A program made the translations under genes and the position numbers. Source: Bhargavaea ullalensis (GTDB taxonomy: Bacteria; Bacillota; Bacilli; Bacillales_A; Planococcaceae). Taken from it: a stretch of 64,000 bases of DNA. The DNA lies in assembly GCF_040545425.1 (NCBI RefSeq), contig NZ_JBEPLW010000006.1; one strand, written 5' to 3'. Under the pieces are notes generated by a model, which was given only the letters and a program-made list of their open reading frames with translations, was not told the origin of the DNA and searched no databases. Shown one piece after another: positions 19,119 through 28,260 of the stretch. How positions within the stretch are numbered: position 1 is the stretch's first letter; the number at the start of each line of letters is the position of its first letter.

Positions 19119-19229
19119 CGTCACCGGCTCGGTTTTACAATATTTACAATCTGGCAAAGGAACTGCATACGGCTTTTCATTTTTTGAGGAACGTGTAGAA
19201 TGGCACTATAACTGACGGGAGGCGGAAAT

Positions 19230-20618
19230 ATGGACTGGAAAATGAAATCCCGGCAAGCCGAGGACGTGCTCATAGAAGACTTGAAAGCGCTCATTTCGAT
19301 CAACAGCGTGCTCGATGAGTCGACTGCCGATGAGCGGGCTCCGTTCGGGGAAGGGCCGAGACGCGCGCTCGACTGGATGCTCGAAGAAGGCAGGAAGGCA
19401 GGGATGACCGTTAAGGACATCGACGGCAAGGCGGGCCACATCGAGATGGGAGAAGGAGAGGAACTTCTCGGGATCCTCTGCCACGTGGACGTTGTTCCGG
19501 CAGGGGAAGGATGGACCACGCCGCCGTTCCGGGCGGATGTCCGCGACGGCAAAGTGTTCGGCAGAGGAGCGATCGACGACAAAGGACCGACAATCGCCGC
19601 CTGGCATGCGATGAAGATGGTGAAGGAAGCGGGGATCCCGCTGGGCAAGCGTGTTCGCCTCATCATCGGAGCGGACGAGGAAAGCGGCTTCCGATGCATG
19701 GACAGGTATTTTGAAACGGAAGAAATGCCGGGCATCGGTTTTGCACCGGATGCCGACTTCCCGATCATCTTTGCAGAAAAGGGGATCGCAGGTCTCGTCT
19801 TTTCGCAGGTGCCATTCTCCGGAACCGGTCCGCTCGTTTCATTTAGGTCCGGCAGCCGGACGAACATGGTGCCCGATGAGGCGGAGGCGGTCGTGAAGCT
19901 TCCCGAAGAAGAACTCCTGGAACCTTTCCGCGGCTTCCTCGGCGACAACGGACTCGAGGGAACTATTGAATCCGCCGGCGAAGGAGCCAGCAGGCTGTTC
20001 CTGCAAGGCAAGGCCGCCCATGCGATGGAGCCGGAAGACGGCGTCAACGCGGGAATCCGTCTTGCAGAGTTTTTGGATCCGTTCATGGAAGGCGATGCCG
20101 CCCGGTTCACTTCGTTTGTCTCGCAGGCATTCGGCGACGATTCAAGGGGCCGTTTTCTCGGACTCGAATTCTCTGACGAAATTTCCGGAGAAACAACGCT
20201 CAACGCCGGCGTCCTGACGTATAATGAAAAGAACGGCGGAGAAGTGGCGGTCAGCATGCGCTACTCGGTCGAATATCCGCTGGAAGAAAAGCTGTCCCGC
20301 TGCCGTCGGGCTCTGGAGGGGTCCGGCTTCGGGATGGATCTGTCATCTGATTCGCCGCCCCACCATGTGGATGCGGACGATCCGTTCATCCGGACGCTCC
20401 AGCGCGTGTATGAGCGCCAAACCGGCGATCCGGCGGAGCTTCTGGCGATCGGCGGGGGCACGTATGCCCGCACGCTCAAAAAAGGCGTGGCCTTCGGGAT
20501 GCTGTTCCCGGGCAGGCCGGACGTCGCCCATCAGGCAGACGAATATGCAGTTGTTGAAGACCTCGTGAAGGCGGCCGGGATCTACGCCGACGCCATTGCG
20601 GAGCTTGCCGGAAAATGA
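19230..20618 (+). CDS. pepV: Dipeptidase PepV (M20 metallopeptidase)
   Basis: A 462-residue M20-family enzyme. Zinc-ligand motifs are CHVDVVPAGEGW, FGRGAIDDKGP and the catalytic base region GADEESGF; the last metal His lies near HQADEY at the C-terminus. PepV-type enzymes hydrolyse dipeptides with an unblocked N-terminus in the cytoplasm; B. subtilis YtjP is the syntenic match. A lid domain occupies roughly residues 185-380. The ATG at 19230 follows GGGAGGCGG. It heads the pepV-dat-ytlR-trmB run, with dat only 40 nt downstream. Confidence 0.9.
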   Translation: MDWKMKSRQAEDVLIEDLKALISINSVLDESTADERAPFGEGPRRALDWMLEEGRKAGMTVKDIDGKAGHIEMGEGEELLGILCHVDVVPAGEGWTTPPFRADVRDGKVFGRGAIDDKGPTIAAWHAMKMVKEAGIPLGKRVRLIIGADEESGFRCMDRYFETEEMPGIGFAPDADFPIIFAEKGIAGLVFSQVPFSGTGPLVSFRSGSRTNMVPDEAEAVVKLPEEELLEPFRGFLGDNGLEGTIESAGEGASRLFLQGKAAHAMEPEDGVNAGIRLAEFLDPFMEGDAARFTSFVSQAFGDDSRGRFLGLEFSDEISGETTLNAGVLTYNEKNGGEVAVSMRYSVEYPLEEKLSRCRRALEGSGFGMDLSSDSPPHHVDADDPFIRTLQRVYERQTGDPAELLAIGGGTYARTLKKGVAFGMLFPGRPDVAHQADEYAVVEDLVKAAGIYADAIAELAGK

Positions 20619-20658
20619 TCCGGCTTCCCGACAATCATTTATGAAAGAAGGATCAGGA

Positions 20659-21510
20659 ATGTCCACCTACTTGCTGAATGACCGATTTGTCAAAGAAGAT
20701 GAGATCACCGTCTCCATTGAAGACCGCGGCTATTATTTCGGGGACGGTGTGTATGAAGTGATCCGGGTATACGGCGGGATCCTGTTCACGGCGGACGAGC
20801 ACATCGGCCGGCTCTATGAATCGGCCTCCAAAATCCGCATGGATCTTCCGTACGGGGAAGAGGAAATGAAAGCGAAGATCGAACAACTTGTCAAAGACAA
20901 CGGCATCATCGAAGGCCATGTGTATGTCCAGGCGACACGGGGGGCTGCGCCGCGCGTACACCAATTTCCGGGCGAAGGCGTCGTGCCGGTCATCACCGGA
21001 TACACGAAAGCGTATGGACAAGGGGCGGAGCCGGCCGAAACCGTTTCGCTCAAATCCGTCGAGGATATCCGTTGGATGCGCTGCGACATCAAGAGCCTGA
21101 ATCTGCTCGCCAATGTGCTCGCGAAACAGGAAGCCCATGAACACGGCTGCTATGAAGCGCTCCTGCACCGCGGCGGCACGGTCACGGAAGGTTCGTCCTC
21201 GAACGTGTTCGGCGTGAAGGACGGCGTCATCCATACGCATCCGGTTTCCAACTTCATCCTGAACGGCATCACGCGCCGGGTCGTCATGGAGTGCTGCGAG
21301 GAGCTTGGCCAGCCGGTCCATGAACAGCCGATGGCTCTTGAAGACGTCTACACAATGGATGAATTTTTCATGACCTCAACGACAAACGGAATCGCGCCGG
21401 TCTCGGCCATCGATGGACGCCAGATCGGCGACGGCCGGCCGGGACCTGTCACAAAGGCCCTGATGGCCGCGTTCGACAAGAAGCTGCCCGCACCGGTTGC
21501 ATCAAAATAA
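20659..21510 (+). CDS. dat: D-alanine (D-amino acid) aminotransferase
   Basis: A 283-residue fold-type IV PLP enzyme. The PLP-binding Lys145 lies in CDIKSLNLLANVLAKQEA, the same number as in Bacillus D-amino acid transaminases; the N-terminal block IEDRGYYFGDGVYEVIRVY and the phosphate-binding TEGSSSNVF are also present. It interconverts D-alanine and D-glutamate with 2-oxo acids, supplying D-amino acids for peptidoglycan. The ATG at 20659 follows GAAGGATCAGGA; the upstream extension overlapping pepV is rejected. ytlR starts 2 nt after the stop. Confidence 0.92.
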   Translation: MSTYLLNDRFVKEDEITVSIEDRGYYFGDGVYEVIRVYGGILFTADEHIGRLYESASKIRMDLPYGEEEMKAKIEQLVKDNGIIEGHVYVQATRGAAPRVHQFPGEGVVPVITGYTKAYGQGAEPAETVSLKSVEDIRWMRCDIKSLNLLANVLAKQEAHEHGCYEALLHRGGTVTEGSSSNVFGVKDGVIHTHPVSNFILNGITRRVVMECCEELGQPVHEQPMALEDVYTMDEFFMTSTTNGIAPVSAIDGRQIGDGRPGPVTKALMAAFDKKLPAPVASK

Positions 21511-21512
21511 AC

Positions 21513-22577
21513 GTGGAAGTCGTCTTCATCGTCAATCCGGCTGCCAAAAACGGCAGGTCGCTTGACCGGTGGGCATCGTTTCGGAAACAGATCGGCTTTC
21601 CGCACAGGACAGTCATGACGAAAGGCCCCGGGCATGCGGTTGCCGTTGCCCGGGGTCTGTCTTCAGCCGGAGATCCCCGCCCGATTCTCCTTGTCGCTTT
21701 CGGAGGCGATGGAACCGTCCATGAAGTGATCCGGGGCGCGGCGGGCTTCCCGCATGTGCTTATCGGTTCGATTGGTGCGGGATCCGGCAATGACTTCGGC
21801 CGGGGCTACCGGTCATTTAAAAACGCAGATGAAATCGCCCGGTTTACGGAATTCGGACCGTATGACCTCGGCACCGCCGGGGCAGAGGACCGGTCAGTCT
21901 TCGTCAACAGCGCGGGTGTCGGCTTTGACGCCGTCATTTCCCGCGATGTGAACCGGTCGCACTTCAAGCGTGCTTTCAACCGTTTCGGGGCAGGCAAGCT
22001 GATCTACGCCTTTTTCATCTTCAGGGCGTTGTTCGCCTTCCGCCCGTTTGGGCTAATGGTGACCGCGCACGGCCGGCAGATACGTTTTGACAAGGTCTGG
22101 CTTGCCGCTGTCAGCAATCAGCCGTACTACGGCGGCGGGATGATGATTTCGCCCGGTTCCGACCCGGCGGACGGCAAGCTTGAACTCACGGTCATCCACG
22201 GACTGAGCCGGCTGAAACTGCTGCTCGTCTTCGGGACAGTATTTACGGGCAGCCATGTCCGTTTCAGGGAAGTTTACCGGCAGGCAGGAGAAAGGTTTGA
22301 ACTGACTGCGGACCGAGCGATGCCGGTCCATACAGACGGGGAGGATGCGGGCCTGGCAGAGCCGGGCCGCGCCATTCCGTTTGCCGTCCGGCATGCCGCT
22401 TGGCGGCTCGCAGGACCAACACGCAACAGGAAGGTTAGGGATAATCATGAGAGCACGCCACAAGCCATGGGCGGAAGCTTACATAGCAGAGCGTCCGGAA
22501 ATCGTCATTCCGGAACCGGAAAAACAGAAGGGCCGGTGGAAGGAAGCATTCGGCAACGACCGGCCGATCCACATTGA
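21513..22577 (+). CDS. ytlR: Diacylglycerol/lipid kinase family protein YtlR, with C-terminal run-on into trmB
   Basis: Residues 1 to about 309 form a normal DAGK-catalytic-domain lipid kinase: VVFIVNPAAKNG at the start, LVAFGGDGTVHEVIRG (the GGDGT motif), GAGSGNDFGRG, and a C-terminal half with YYGGGMMISPGSDPADG. The B. subtilis homologue ends at about 309 residues. Here the frame stays open for 45 further residues, running 131 nt into trmB in another frame. A stop would appear in the +1 frame right at GTTAGGGATAATC, before the trmB start, so a one-base change near the end is likely. GTG start, 2 nt after dat, with no clear ribosome site, so translation is probably coupled. Confidence 0.78.
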   Translation: MEVVFIVNPAAKNGRSLDRWASFRKQIGFPHRTVMTKGPGHAVAVARGLSSAGDPRPILLVAFGGDGTVHEVIRGAAGFPHVLIGSIGAGSGNDFGRGYRSFKNADEIARFTEFGPYDLGTAGAEDRSVFVNSAGVGFDAVISRDVNRSHFKRAFNRFGAGKLIYAFFIFRALFAFRPFGLMVTAHGRQIRFDKVWLAAVSNQPYYGGGMMISPGSDPADGKLELTVIHGLSRLKLLLVFGTVFTGSHVRFREVYRQAGERFELTADRAMPVHTDGEDAGLAEPGRAIPFAVRHAAWRLAGPTRNRKVRDNHESTPQAMGGSLHSRASGNRHSGTGKTEGPVEGSIRQRPADPH

Positions 22578-23109
22578 GGTCGGGACCGGGAAAGGCCGCT
22601 TCATCACGGGAATGGCGCAGGCCAACCCGGATATCAACTACATCGGCATCGAAATGTTCCGCGACATCATCGTCACCGCCGTGCAGAAAGCCGAAGTGGC
22701 GGACAAGCCGGGCAACCTGCGCCTGCTGAATGTCGATGCGGGCAGGATGGCCGAATTTTTTGCGCCGGGTGAGGTGTCCCGCGTTTATCTGAACTTCTCG
22801 GATCCGTGGCCGAAAACACGTCACGCCAAGCGCAGACTCACCCACGACAATTTTCTCCGCCTTTATGAGTCGGTCATGCCGGCCGGCGGGGAAGTGCATT
22901 TCAAGACAGACAACCGGGGCCTGTTTGAATACTCGCTCATGAACATGACCGATTACGGCATGAGGCTGGCCGATGTGTCGCTCGATCTGCATGCGGACAA
23001 TCCGGAGGACAACATCATGACGGAATACGAGGAGAAATTCTCCTCGATGGGCCAGCCGATCTACCGGCTGGAAGCCGCATTTCGGAATGCGCCTGACGAA
23101 GGGGAATAA
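22447..23109 (+). CDS. trmB: tRNA (guanine-N7-)-methyltransferase
   Basis: A 220-residue SAM methyltransferase. Signature segments are IHIEVGTGKGRFITGMA, NYIGIEMFRDIIV and VYLNFSDPWPKTRHAKRRL, the last diagnostic for TrmB; EVHFKTDNRGLFEYSL follows. It methylates guanine 46 in the variable loop of tRNAs. The start ATG at 22447 follows AGGAAGG at a good distance and gives the usual N-terminus MRARHKPW. The gene begins inside the run-on part of ytlR. B. subtilis has the same ytlR-trmB neighbourhood. Confidence 0.95.
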   Translation: MRARHKPWAEAYIAERPEIVIPEPEKQKGRWKEAFGNDRPIHIEVGTGKGRFITGMAQANPDINYIGIEMFRDIIVTAVQKAEVADKPGNLRLLNVDAGRMAEFFAPGEVSRVYLNFSDPWPKTRHAKRRLTHDNFLRLYESVMPAGGEVHFKTDNRGLFEYSLMNMTDYGMRLADVSLDLHADNPEDNIMTEYEEKFSSMGQPIYRLEAAFRNAPDEGE

Positions 23110-23133
23110 TTCAGGAACGAGGGGGAATCCATC

Positions 23134-23985
23134 ATGGATGAGTACAACTTTCACGACATCAAGCTGACCTGGCTTGACGGGGGATTCAACAAACTGGACG
23201 GCGGAGCGATGTTCGGGCCTGTCCCGAAAGTGCTCTGGTCGAGGAAATACGCCGTCGACGAAGACAATAAAATCGAACTTGCCACGGAGCCGGTCCTCCT
23301 TCAGACCGGCGGGAAGAACATCCTGATCGAGTCCGGCATCGGTGCCGGCAAGCTGACGGACAAGCAGATCCGGAACCTTGGGGTGACACGGGAATCCCGC
23401 ATAGAAGAGAGCCTGGAAGAGCTCGGCCTCAAACCGGAGGACATCGACATCATCCTCATGACGCATCTGCACAACGACCATGCCGCAGGCTTGACGAAGC
23501 GGGAAGGGGACAACTTCGTTTCCGTTTTCCCGAACGCGGTCATTTACACGTCACAAATCGAGTGGGACGAGATGCGAGAGCCGAATATCCGGTCGAAGAG
23601 CACCTACTTCCGGGAAAACTGGGAGGCGGTCCAAGACCAGGTGAAGACGTTCGAGGACCGGATCGAAGTGCTTCCGGGCATCGAGATGATCCATACGGGC
23701 GGCCACAGCAATGGCCATGCGGTCATCAAGATCCGGCGGGACGGGGAGACGATGATCCACATGGGCGACATCATGCCGACCCATGCCCATCAGAATCCGC
23801 TATGGGTGCTCGGCTTTGACGACTACCCGATGGATTCCATCTTCGCAAAGGAACGCCTGTTGAAAGAGGCCTATGAAGGCAACTGGCGATTCATTTTTTA
23901 CCACGACGCCGTCTACCGGATGATCCGCTGGGATGAAAGCGGGAAGGAAATGACCGAAACGCTCAAGCGGACTCCGTTTGAATGA
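23134..23985 (+). CDS. ytnP: Metallo-beta-lactamase fold lactonase, YtnP-like
   Basis: A 283-residue MBL-fold hydrolase with the dinuclear zinc motif THLHNDH (His111, His113, Asp115, His116), a downstream HTGGHSNGHAV giving the next His, and MIHMGDIMP with the bridging Asp. B. subtilis YtnP (281 residues) hydrolyses N-acyl-homoserine lactones and interferes with Streptomyces signalling. Synteny with trmB supports the same assignment; the natural substrate here is inferred. The ATG at 23134 follows ACGAGGGGG. A terminator follows at once. Confidence 0.87.
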   Translation: MDEYNFHDIKLTWLDGGFNKLDGGAMFGPVPKVLWSRKYAVDEDNKIELATEPVLLQTGGKNILIESGIGAGKLTDKQIRNLGVTRESRIEESLEELGLKPEDIDIILMTHLHNDHAAGLTKREGDNFVSVFPNAVIYTSQIEWDEMREPNIRSKSTYFRENWEAVQDQVKTFEDRIEVLPGIEMIHTGGHSNGHAVIKIRRDGETMIHMGDIMPTHAHQNPLWVLGFDDYPMDSIFAKERLLKEAYEGNWRFIFYHDAVYRMIRWDESGKEMTETLKRTPFE

Positions 23986-24026
23986 AAAAAAGGCGCTGCT
24001 CCCTGGCCGGGAAGCGGCGCCTTTTG
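23985..24026. terminator. Bidirectional terminator between ytnP and ytzB
   Basis: AAGGCGCTGCTCCC pairs with GGGAAGCGGCGCCTT with an A-run before and T-run after. Confidence 0.85.
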
Positions 24027-24034
24027 CAAGTGGA

Positions 24035-24349
24035 TCAGATTTTTGTCATCTCGACGACGGTGCCCGTTTTGGCATCCGCCGCAAACTCGTATTCTTCGAA
24101 GACGCCTTCGATTTCACGGGTGAGACCGCCCCGGTACACGTCAAGCTGGACGGCCTTTTGTCGGAATGGTTCCGTCTTCATGACAATCCAGGAGCCTTCG
24201 ATCGGCCCTTCTTTCTTGAACGCACTCTTGACGCTATCCAGCACTTTTTCAGCCGGCACATTCCGGTCGGCACGGTTCACGGCCTCAACGACCGCGGCAC
24301 CGGCAACTGCGCCGGCGATGGCACCTACTGCAAAGTCTTTCATGTTCAT
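24035..24349 (-). CDS. ytzB: YtzB-like small protein
   Basis: A 104-residue protein, the same length as B. subtilis YtzB. The N-terminus MNMKDFAVGAIAGAVAGAAVVEAVN is a single glycine/alanine-rich hydrophobic segment that could span the membrane; the rest looks like a PepSY-type domain (KVLDSVKSAFKKEGPIEGSWIVM, then YRGGLTREIEG). PepSY domains are often inhibitory or chaperone-like outside the cytoplasm, but no function is shown for YtzB. The ATG at 24349 follows GAGGAGGGAATT. Divergent from ytoP. Confidence 0.75.
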   Translation of the reverse strand: MNMKDFAVGAIAGAVAGAAVVEAVNRADRNVPAEKVLDSVKSAFKKEGPIEGSWIVMKTEPFRQKAVQLDVYRGGLTREIEGVFEEYEFAADAKTGTVVEMTKI

Positions 24350-24520
24350 CCCAATTCCCTCCTCAGGCACGCTTTTTTCACAGTATATCATAGAAAGCCC
24401 GGCAGGCCCTATATGGAAATCGGAAGATTGAATTTCGTCTTCCGAAAGAACCCGGTGGAAACATTCTGAACCATCGTCTACAATGGGAAGGAACCGGTCA
24501 CCATATGGGAGGGTTTTCGG

Positions 24521-25594
24521 ATGGAAAAAGAGACACTGGATTTATTCAAAACATTGACGGAACTGCCGGGCGCACCCGGCAATGAACATGCCGTGCGCGA
24601 TTTCATGCGCGGGGAGCTGGAACGCTATTCGGACGAGGTCATCCAGGATCGGCTCGGCGGCATCTTCGGCGTGCGCAAAGGGGAAGCCGATGCGCCGAGA
24701 GTCATGGTCGCGGGGCATATGGACGAAGTCGGTTTCATGGTGAAAAGCATCACGGAAAACGGAATGCTCACTTTCCAGCCGCTCGGCGGATGGTGGAGCC
24801 AGGTGCTCCTCGCCCAGCGTGTGGAAATCATGACGGACGGCGGTCCGGTGCCGGGCGTGATCGGTTCGATTCCGCCGCACCTGCTGAGCGATGAGGTCCG
24901 CAACAAGCCAATGGAAGTGAAGAACATGCTCATCGACATCGGTGCGGACGACCGGGAAGACGCAGTCCGGATCGGCATCCGGCCGGGCCAGCAGATTATC
25001 CCTGTCTGTCCGTTCACTCCGATGGCAAATGAAAAGAAAATTATGGCGAAGGCCTGGGACAACCGGTACGGCTGCGGGCTGGCGGTGGAGCTCCTGAAGG
25101 AAGTTCACGGCGAACAGCTGCCGAACAATCTGTATTCGGGCGCGAATGTCATGGAGGAAGTCGGCCTCCGCGGCGCCCAGGCTGCCGCAAACATGATCAA
25201 GCCCGACATCTTCTTTGCGCTGGACGCGAGCCCGGCAAATGATGCCTCGGGCAACAAAAACGAATTCGGACAGCTCGGAAAGGGAACGCTCCTGAGGATA
25301 TTCGACCGGTCGATGGTCACCCACCGCGGCATGAGGGAATTTGTCCTCGATACGGCCGAGTCGAACAACATTCCCTACCAGTATTTCATCTCACAGGGCG
25401 GTACCGACGCCGGGCGCGTCCATCTGTCCAATGAAGGTGTTCCGAGCGCGGTCATCGGCATCTGCTCTCGCTACATCCATACGGCGGCGTCGATCATCCA
25501 TACCGACGACTACGCCGCTGCGAAAGAGCTGCTCACAAAGCTCATCCGCTCGCTTGACCGCACCACGGTGGAGTCAATCAGGCAGAATGTATGA
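24521..25594 (+). CDS. ytoP: M42-family aminopeptidase, YtoP-like
   Basis: A 357-residue cobalt/zinc aminopeptidase of the M42 (glutamyl aminopeptidase/FrvX) family. Metal and catalytic motifs: VAGHMDEVGFMV (His and Asp), MAKAWDNRYGCGLA, ANVMEEVGLRGA (Glu pair) and IHTAASIIHTDDY with the C-terminal His. M42 enzymes form tetrahedral 12-mers that trim small peptides in the cytoplasm. The start ATG follows GGGAGGG. A short GC stem with TTTTT (about 25599-25621) may end transcription before the DUF84 gene. Confidence 0.88.
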   Translation: MEKETLDLFKTLTELPGAPGNEHAVRDFMRGELERYSDEVIQDRLGGIFGVRKGEADAPRVMVAGHMDEVGFMVKSITENGMLTFQPLGGWWSQVLLAQRVEIMTDGGPVPGVIGSIPPHLLSDEVRNKPMEVKNMLIDIGADDREDAVRIGIRPGQQIIPVCPFTPMANEKKIMAKAWDNRYGCGLAVELLKEVHGEQLPNNLYSGANVMEEVGLRGAQAAANMIKPDIFFALDASPANDASGNKNEFGQLGKGTLLRIFDRSMVTHRGMREFVLDTAESNNIPYQYFISQGGTDAGRVHLSNEGVPSAVIGICSRYIHTAASIIHTDDYAAAKELLTKLIRSLDRTTVESIRQNV

Positions 25595-25656
25595 AAACAG
25601 GGGCCGGCGGGCTCCTTTTTCAATCTCGAAATCCCAAAGTCCCAGGAGGAAAATCT

Positions 25657-26205
25657 ATGTATGAAATCACGGTCGGATCAACAAACAAGGCAAAAGTGGA
25701 AGCGGTGCGACATGCCTTCCGAACGATGGGCATCGAAGCTGAAGTGACGGGCGCGGGAACCGAGTCCGGCGTGTCGGGGCAGCCTTTCGGCGATGAGGAA
25801 ACGATGGCAGGTGCCCAAAACCGGGCCGTCGCAGCCTCAAAAATCACCGGAGGAATCGGAATCGGACTTGAAGGCGGCGTGAAGGAGCTCGCAGGCCGTC
25901 TCTACATCTGCAACTGGGGGGCGCTGGCACTGCCGGACGGAACAGTATTCATGGCGGGCGGCGCCCAGATTCCCCTTCCGGAAGAAGTGGCTTCGCCGGT
26001 AAGGAAAGGCGAAGAGCTCGGTCCGGTCATGGAACGGTATTCACACCGCCAGGACATCAGGCAGACCGGCGGCGCGGTCGGCGTGTTCACAGCAGGTGAA
26101 GTCGACAGGGCGGACATGTTCGGCCAGATCGTCAGGCTGCTTGCCGGGCAGTGGCGGTTTGGAGGCGGGGACAGACCGGTTGCAAGCCGTCCGGAACATG
26201 CTTAA
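25657..26205 (+). CDS. DUF84 family (YjjX-like) inosine/xanthosine triphosphatase
   Basis: A 182-residue protein opening with ITVGSTNKAKVEAVRHAF, the nucleotide-binding start of the ITPase/YjjX fold, followed by GVSGQPFGDEETMAGAQNRA and IGIGLEGGVKEL. Members hydrolyse non-canonical purine NTPs such as ITP and XTP and keep them out of nucleic acids. The length suits the family. The ATG at 25657 follows CCAGGAGG; the in-frame upstream extension overlaps ytoP and is rejected. The last 20 residues are low in conserved motifs and may be strain-specific. Confidence 0.82.
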   Translation: MYEITVGSTNKAKVEAVRHAFRTMGIEAEVTGAGTESGVSGQPFGDEETMAGAQNRAVAASKITGGIGIGLEGGVKELAGRLYICNWGALALPDGTVFMAGGAQIPLPEEVASPVRKGEELGPVMERYSHRQDIRQTGGAVGVFTAGEVDRADMFGQIVRLLAGQWRFGGGDRPVASRPEHA

Positions 26206-26243
26206 AATGATGGGGATGCTTTAATTTGAATGGAGGAAACAGG

Positions 26244-26780
26244 ATGGCCAAAGGACTTCGTCTGATCGGCTTCGCCCTGCTTGCCGTCATGCTTGCCGGC
26301 TGCTCCGCGACTGCGGAGGAACGAAGCGAAAACGGCACAGAGACTGCCGGGAAAGTGTTCCGGGCGGATGTACACCGGACAAATGCGGAAGTCGGATCTG
26401 TCCGTTTGTACAAGCCTGCCGGGTTCAAGATACGCGAAGGGTCCGACGAGCAGAATATTGTGCTGGAAAAGGGCGGGGAGACGTATGTGTTGTTCATCAA
26501 TCCGAATGAGCCGGACAACAGCCGCCTGTTCTATGAGCTGCTTTATGCGGATCCGGCGAAAGAGATCGTCACGACGGCAACGTATGAGCAAAACGGAGTA
26601 TTCGGATTTTCCGGCATCACGGATGCGGGGAACGAACGCTATGAGCTCGTCGCGGGCAGCGGCGGAAACAAACTGACGACCCTGTCGAAGGAAAAGGCGA
26701 TTGAGCCGAATCTGAGGACGATGATGGAAATCGTCCGCTCGGTGGAACGGCCGGACGACCCGGACTTGACGATGAATTGA
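26244..26780 (+). CDS. Predicted lipoprotein of unknown function
   Basis: A 178-residue protein with a classic lipoprotein signal peptide: MAKGLRLIGFALLAVM then lipobox LAGC, so Cys21 or nearby would be lipidated and the protein held on the outer face of the membrane. The mature part has a strand-rich segment VRLYKPAGFKIREGSDEQNIVLEKG and no enzyme motif I recognise. The ATG at 26244 follows TGGAGGAAACAGG. It occupies the place where B. subtilis has the thioredoxin-like ytpP, before ytpQ, but is not related to it. Confidence 0.78.
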   Translation: MAKGLRLIGFALLAVMLAGCSATAEERSENGTETAGKVFRADVHRTNAEVGSVRLYKPAGFKIREGSDEQNIVLEKGGETYVLFINPNEPDNSRLFYELLYADPAKEIVTTATYEQNGVFGFSGITDAGNERYELVAGSGGNKLTTLSKEKAIEPNLRTMMEIVRSVERPDDPDLTMN

Positions 26781-26824
26781 CCGGGCCCTGCCGATGACGG
26801 CGGGCCGGAGAAGGAGGGGACCGG

Positions 26825-27640
26825 ATGAATGCATCCCAGCTAGTGAATTTATTGAAGGAGCGGCTCGGTGCCGATCGGTTCGAATGGGAGTTTGACCGGC
26901 AGAACAACCGTCTCCGGATGACGAACAAAGCCCTCGGCAAAGGAATGGAACTGAGCCTGCCGCCATTGCTGGCGAAATACGAGCAGAAAAAAGAGAAGGC
27001 GATCGACGAAGCGGTCTACACGATCGATGAAACATTTTCCGCCATGGAGAGGGAAGCGTCGGAAGGGTTTGACGCGGCGGGGCGGATTTATCCGGTCATC
27101 CGGTCGACGTCTTTCCCGGTGGAGTCAAGGGACGGGAGACGGTTCGTCACGAGTGATCACACCGCAGAGACCCGGATCTTTTATGCGCTCGACCTCGGCA
27201 AGACATACCGGCTCATAGATGAAGCGATGCTGGGTGATCTTGGCATGGGCGAACAGCAGGTAAGGGAATCGGCCAGATTCCGCGTCCGGCAGCTGCCGAC
27301 CGGCGTGAAAAAGGATGAAGTGGCCGGCAATGTGTTTTACTTCGTCAACAATAACGACGGGTATGATGCAAGCAGGATCCTGAACGATAAATTCCTGCAG
27401 GACATGCAGGAGAAAATCGAGGGGGATATGACCGTGTCCGTCCCGCATCAGGACGTCCTCATCATCGGGGATATCCGGAACGAGACGGGATATGACGTGC
27501 TCGCACAGATGACGATGCACTACTTTACGGTCGGGACCGTGCCTGTCACGTCCCTTTCGTTCATCTATGATAACGGGGAACTGGAGCCGATCTTCATCTT
27601 GGCGAAAAATCGGCCGGTCGGAAAGGAAGAAAAAGAATGA
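26825..27640 (+). CDS. ytpQ: DUF1444 protein YtpQ
   Basis: A 271-residue soluble protein of the UPF0354/DUF1444 family. Recognisable blocks include NVFYFVNNNDGYDASRILN, MTVSVPHQDVLIIGDIRNETGYDVLAQM and the C-terminal EPIFILAKNRP. No catalytic role is known for the family. Its length equals that of other Bacillus YtpQ proteins. The ATG at 26825 follows AAGGAGGGG. The stop overlaps the start of ytpR by 4 nt (ATGA), and the pair is conserved across Bacillales, which suggests a joint role. Confidence 0.88.
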   Translation: MNASQLVNLLKERLGADRFEWEFDRQNNRLRMTNKALGKGMELSLPPLLAKYEQKKEKAIDEAVYTIDETFSAMEREASEGFDAAGRIYPVIRSTSFPVESRDGRRFVTSDHTAETRIFYALDLGKTYRLIDEAMLGDLGMGEQQVRESARFRVRQLPTGVKKDEVAGNVFYFVNNNDGYDASRILNDKFLQDMQEKIEGDMTVSVPHQDVLIIGDIRNETGYDVLAQMTMHYFTVGTVPVTSLSFIYDNGELEPIFILAKNRPVGKEEKE

Positions 27641-28242
27641 ACGCATTTTATAACAAGGCGGGCGTCGGCGATGTGTTGCTTGTCCAGCTCACGCCCGAAA
27701 CGCCTTCGGAAATCCGCACAGAAACAAACGGGGATGTCACAGTGATCCGAGACGCTGAAAGCGGAAAAGCGGCCGGCTTCAACCTGTTCCATGCCTCAAG
27801 TTATATGGAGGCGGGACAGGACGGCCGTGTGGAGGTCGATGAAGCCCTGCTCGACGGGCTTCAGCGCGCATTTGAGCAGAACGGAGCCCGGTTCGATTTT
27901 GAGATCGACCTTTCGCCGAAGTTCGTTGTCGGCCATGTGCTCTCCAAGGAAAAGCACCCGAATGCGGACAAGCTGAACATCTGCCAAGTGGACGTCGGCG
28001 GAGAAACACTGCAGATCGTCTGCGGTGCGCCGAACGTCGAAGCCGGACAGTCTGTTGTCGTGGCCAAGCCGGGTGCGGTCATGCCATCGGGAATGGTCAT
28101 CAAGGACGCTGAACTCCGTGGAGTTCCGTCGTCCGGGATGATCTGCTCGGCGCGTGAGCTGGATCTGCCGGATGCCCCGCAGGAAAAAGGGATCCTTGTT
28201 CTTGAAGGGGACCGCAAGCCTGGAGAATCTTTCGCACTGTAA
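27637..28242 (+). CDS. ytpR: YtpR, tRNA-binding-domain protein
   Basis: A 201-residue protein. The C-terminal half is an EMAP/Tyr-tRNA-synthetase-like tRNA-binding OB fold: VVGHVLSKEKHPNADKLNIC, then IVCGAPNVEAGQSVVVAKPG and SSGMICSARELDL, closely resembling the N-terminal domain of PheT. The first 90 residues are the YtpR-specific N-terminal domain. It probably binds tRNA or related RNA; no enzyme domain is present. Translation is coupled to ytpQ by a 4-nt overlap. A very strong terminator follows. Confidence 0.88.
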   Translation: MNAFYNKAGVGDVLLVQLTPETPSEIRTETNGDVTVIRDAESGKAAGFNLFHASSYMEAGQDGRVEVDEALLDGLQRAFEQNGARFDFEIDLSPKFVVGHVLSKEKHPNADKLNICQVDVGGETLQIVCGAPNVEAGQSVVVAKPGAVMPSGMVIKDAELRGVPSSGMICSARELDLPDAPQEKGILVLEGDRKPGESFAL

Positions 28243-28260
28243 GGAATTTCATACAAGAAA

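Noticed and set aside
24470..24520. tRNA or rRNA genes in the window
   Set aside because: No TPsiC-arm or anticodon-arm pattern and no conserved rRNA sequence was recognised in any gap; T-box leaders account for the tRNA-related signals.
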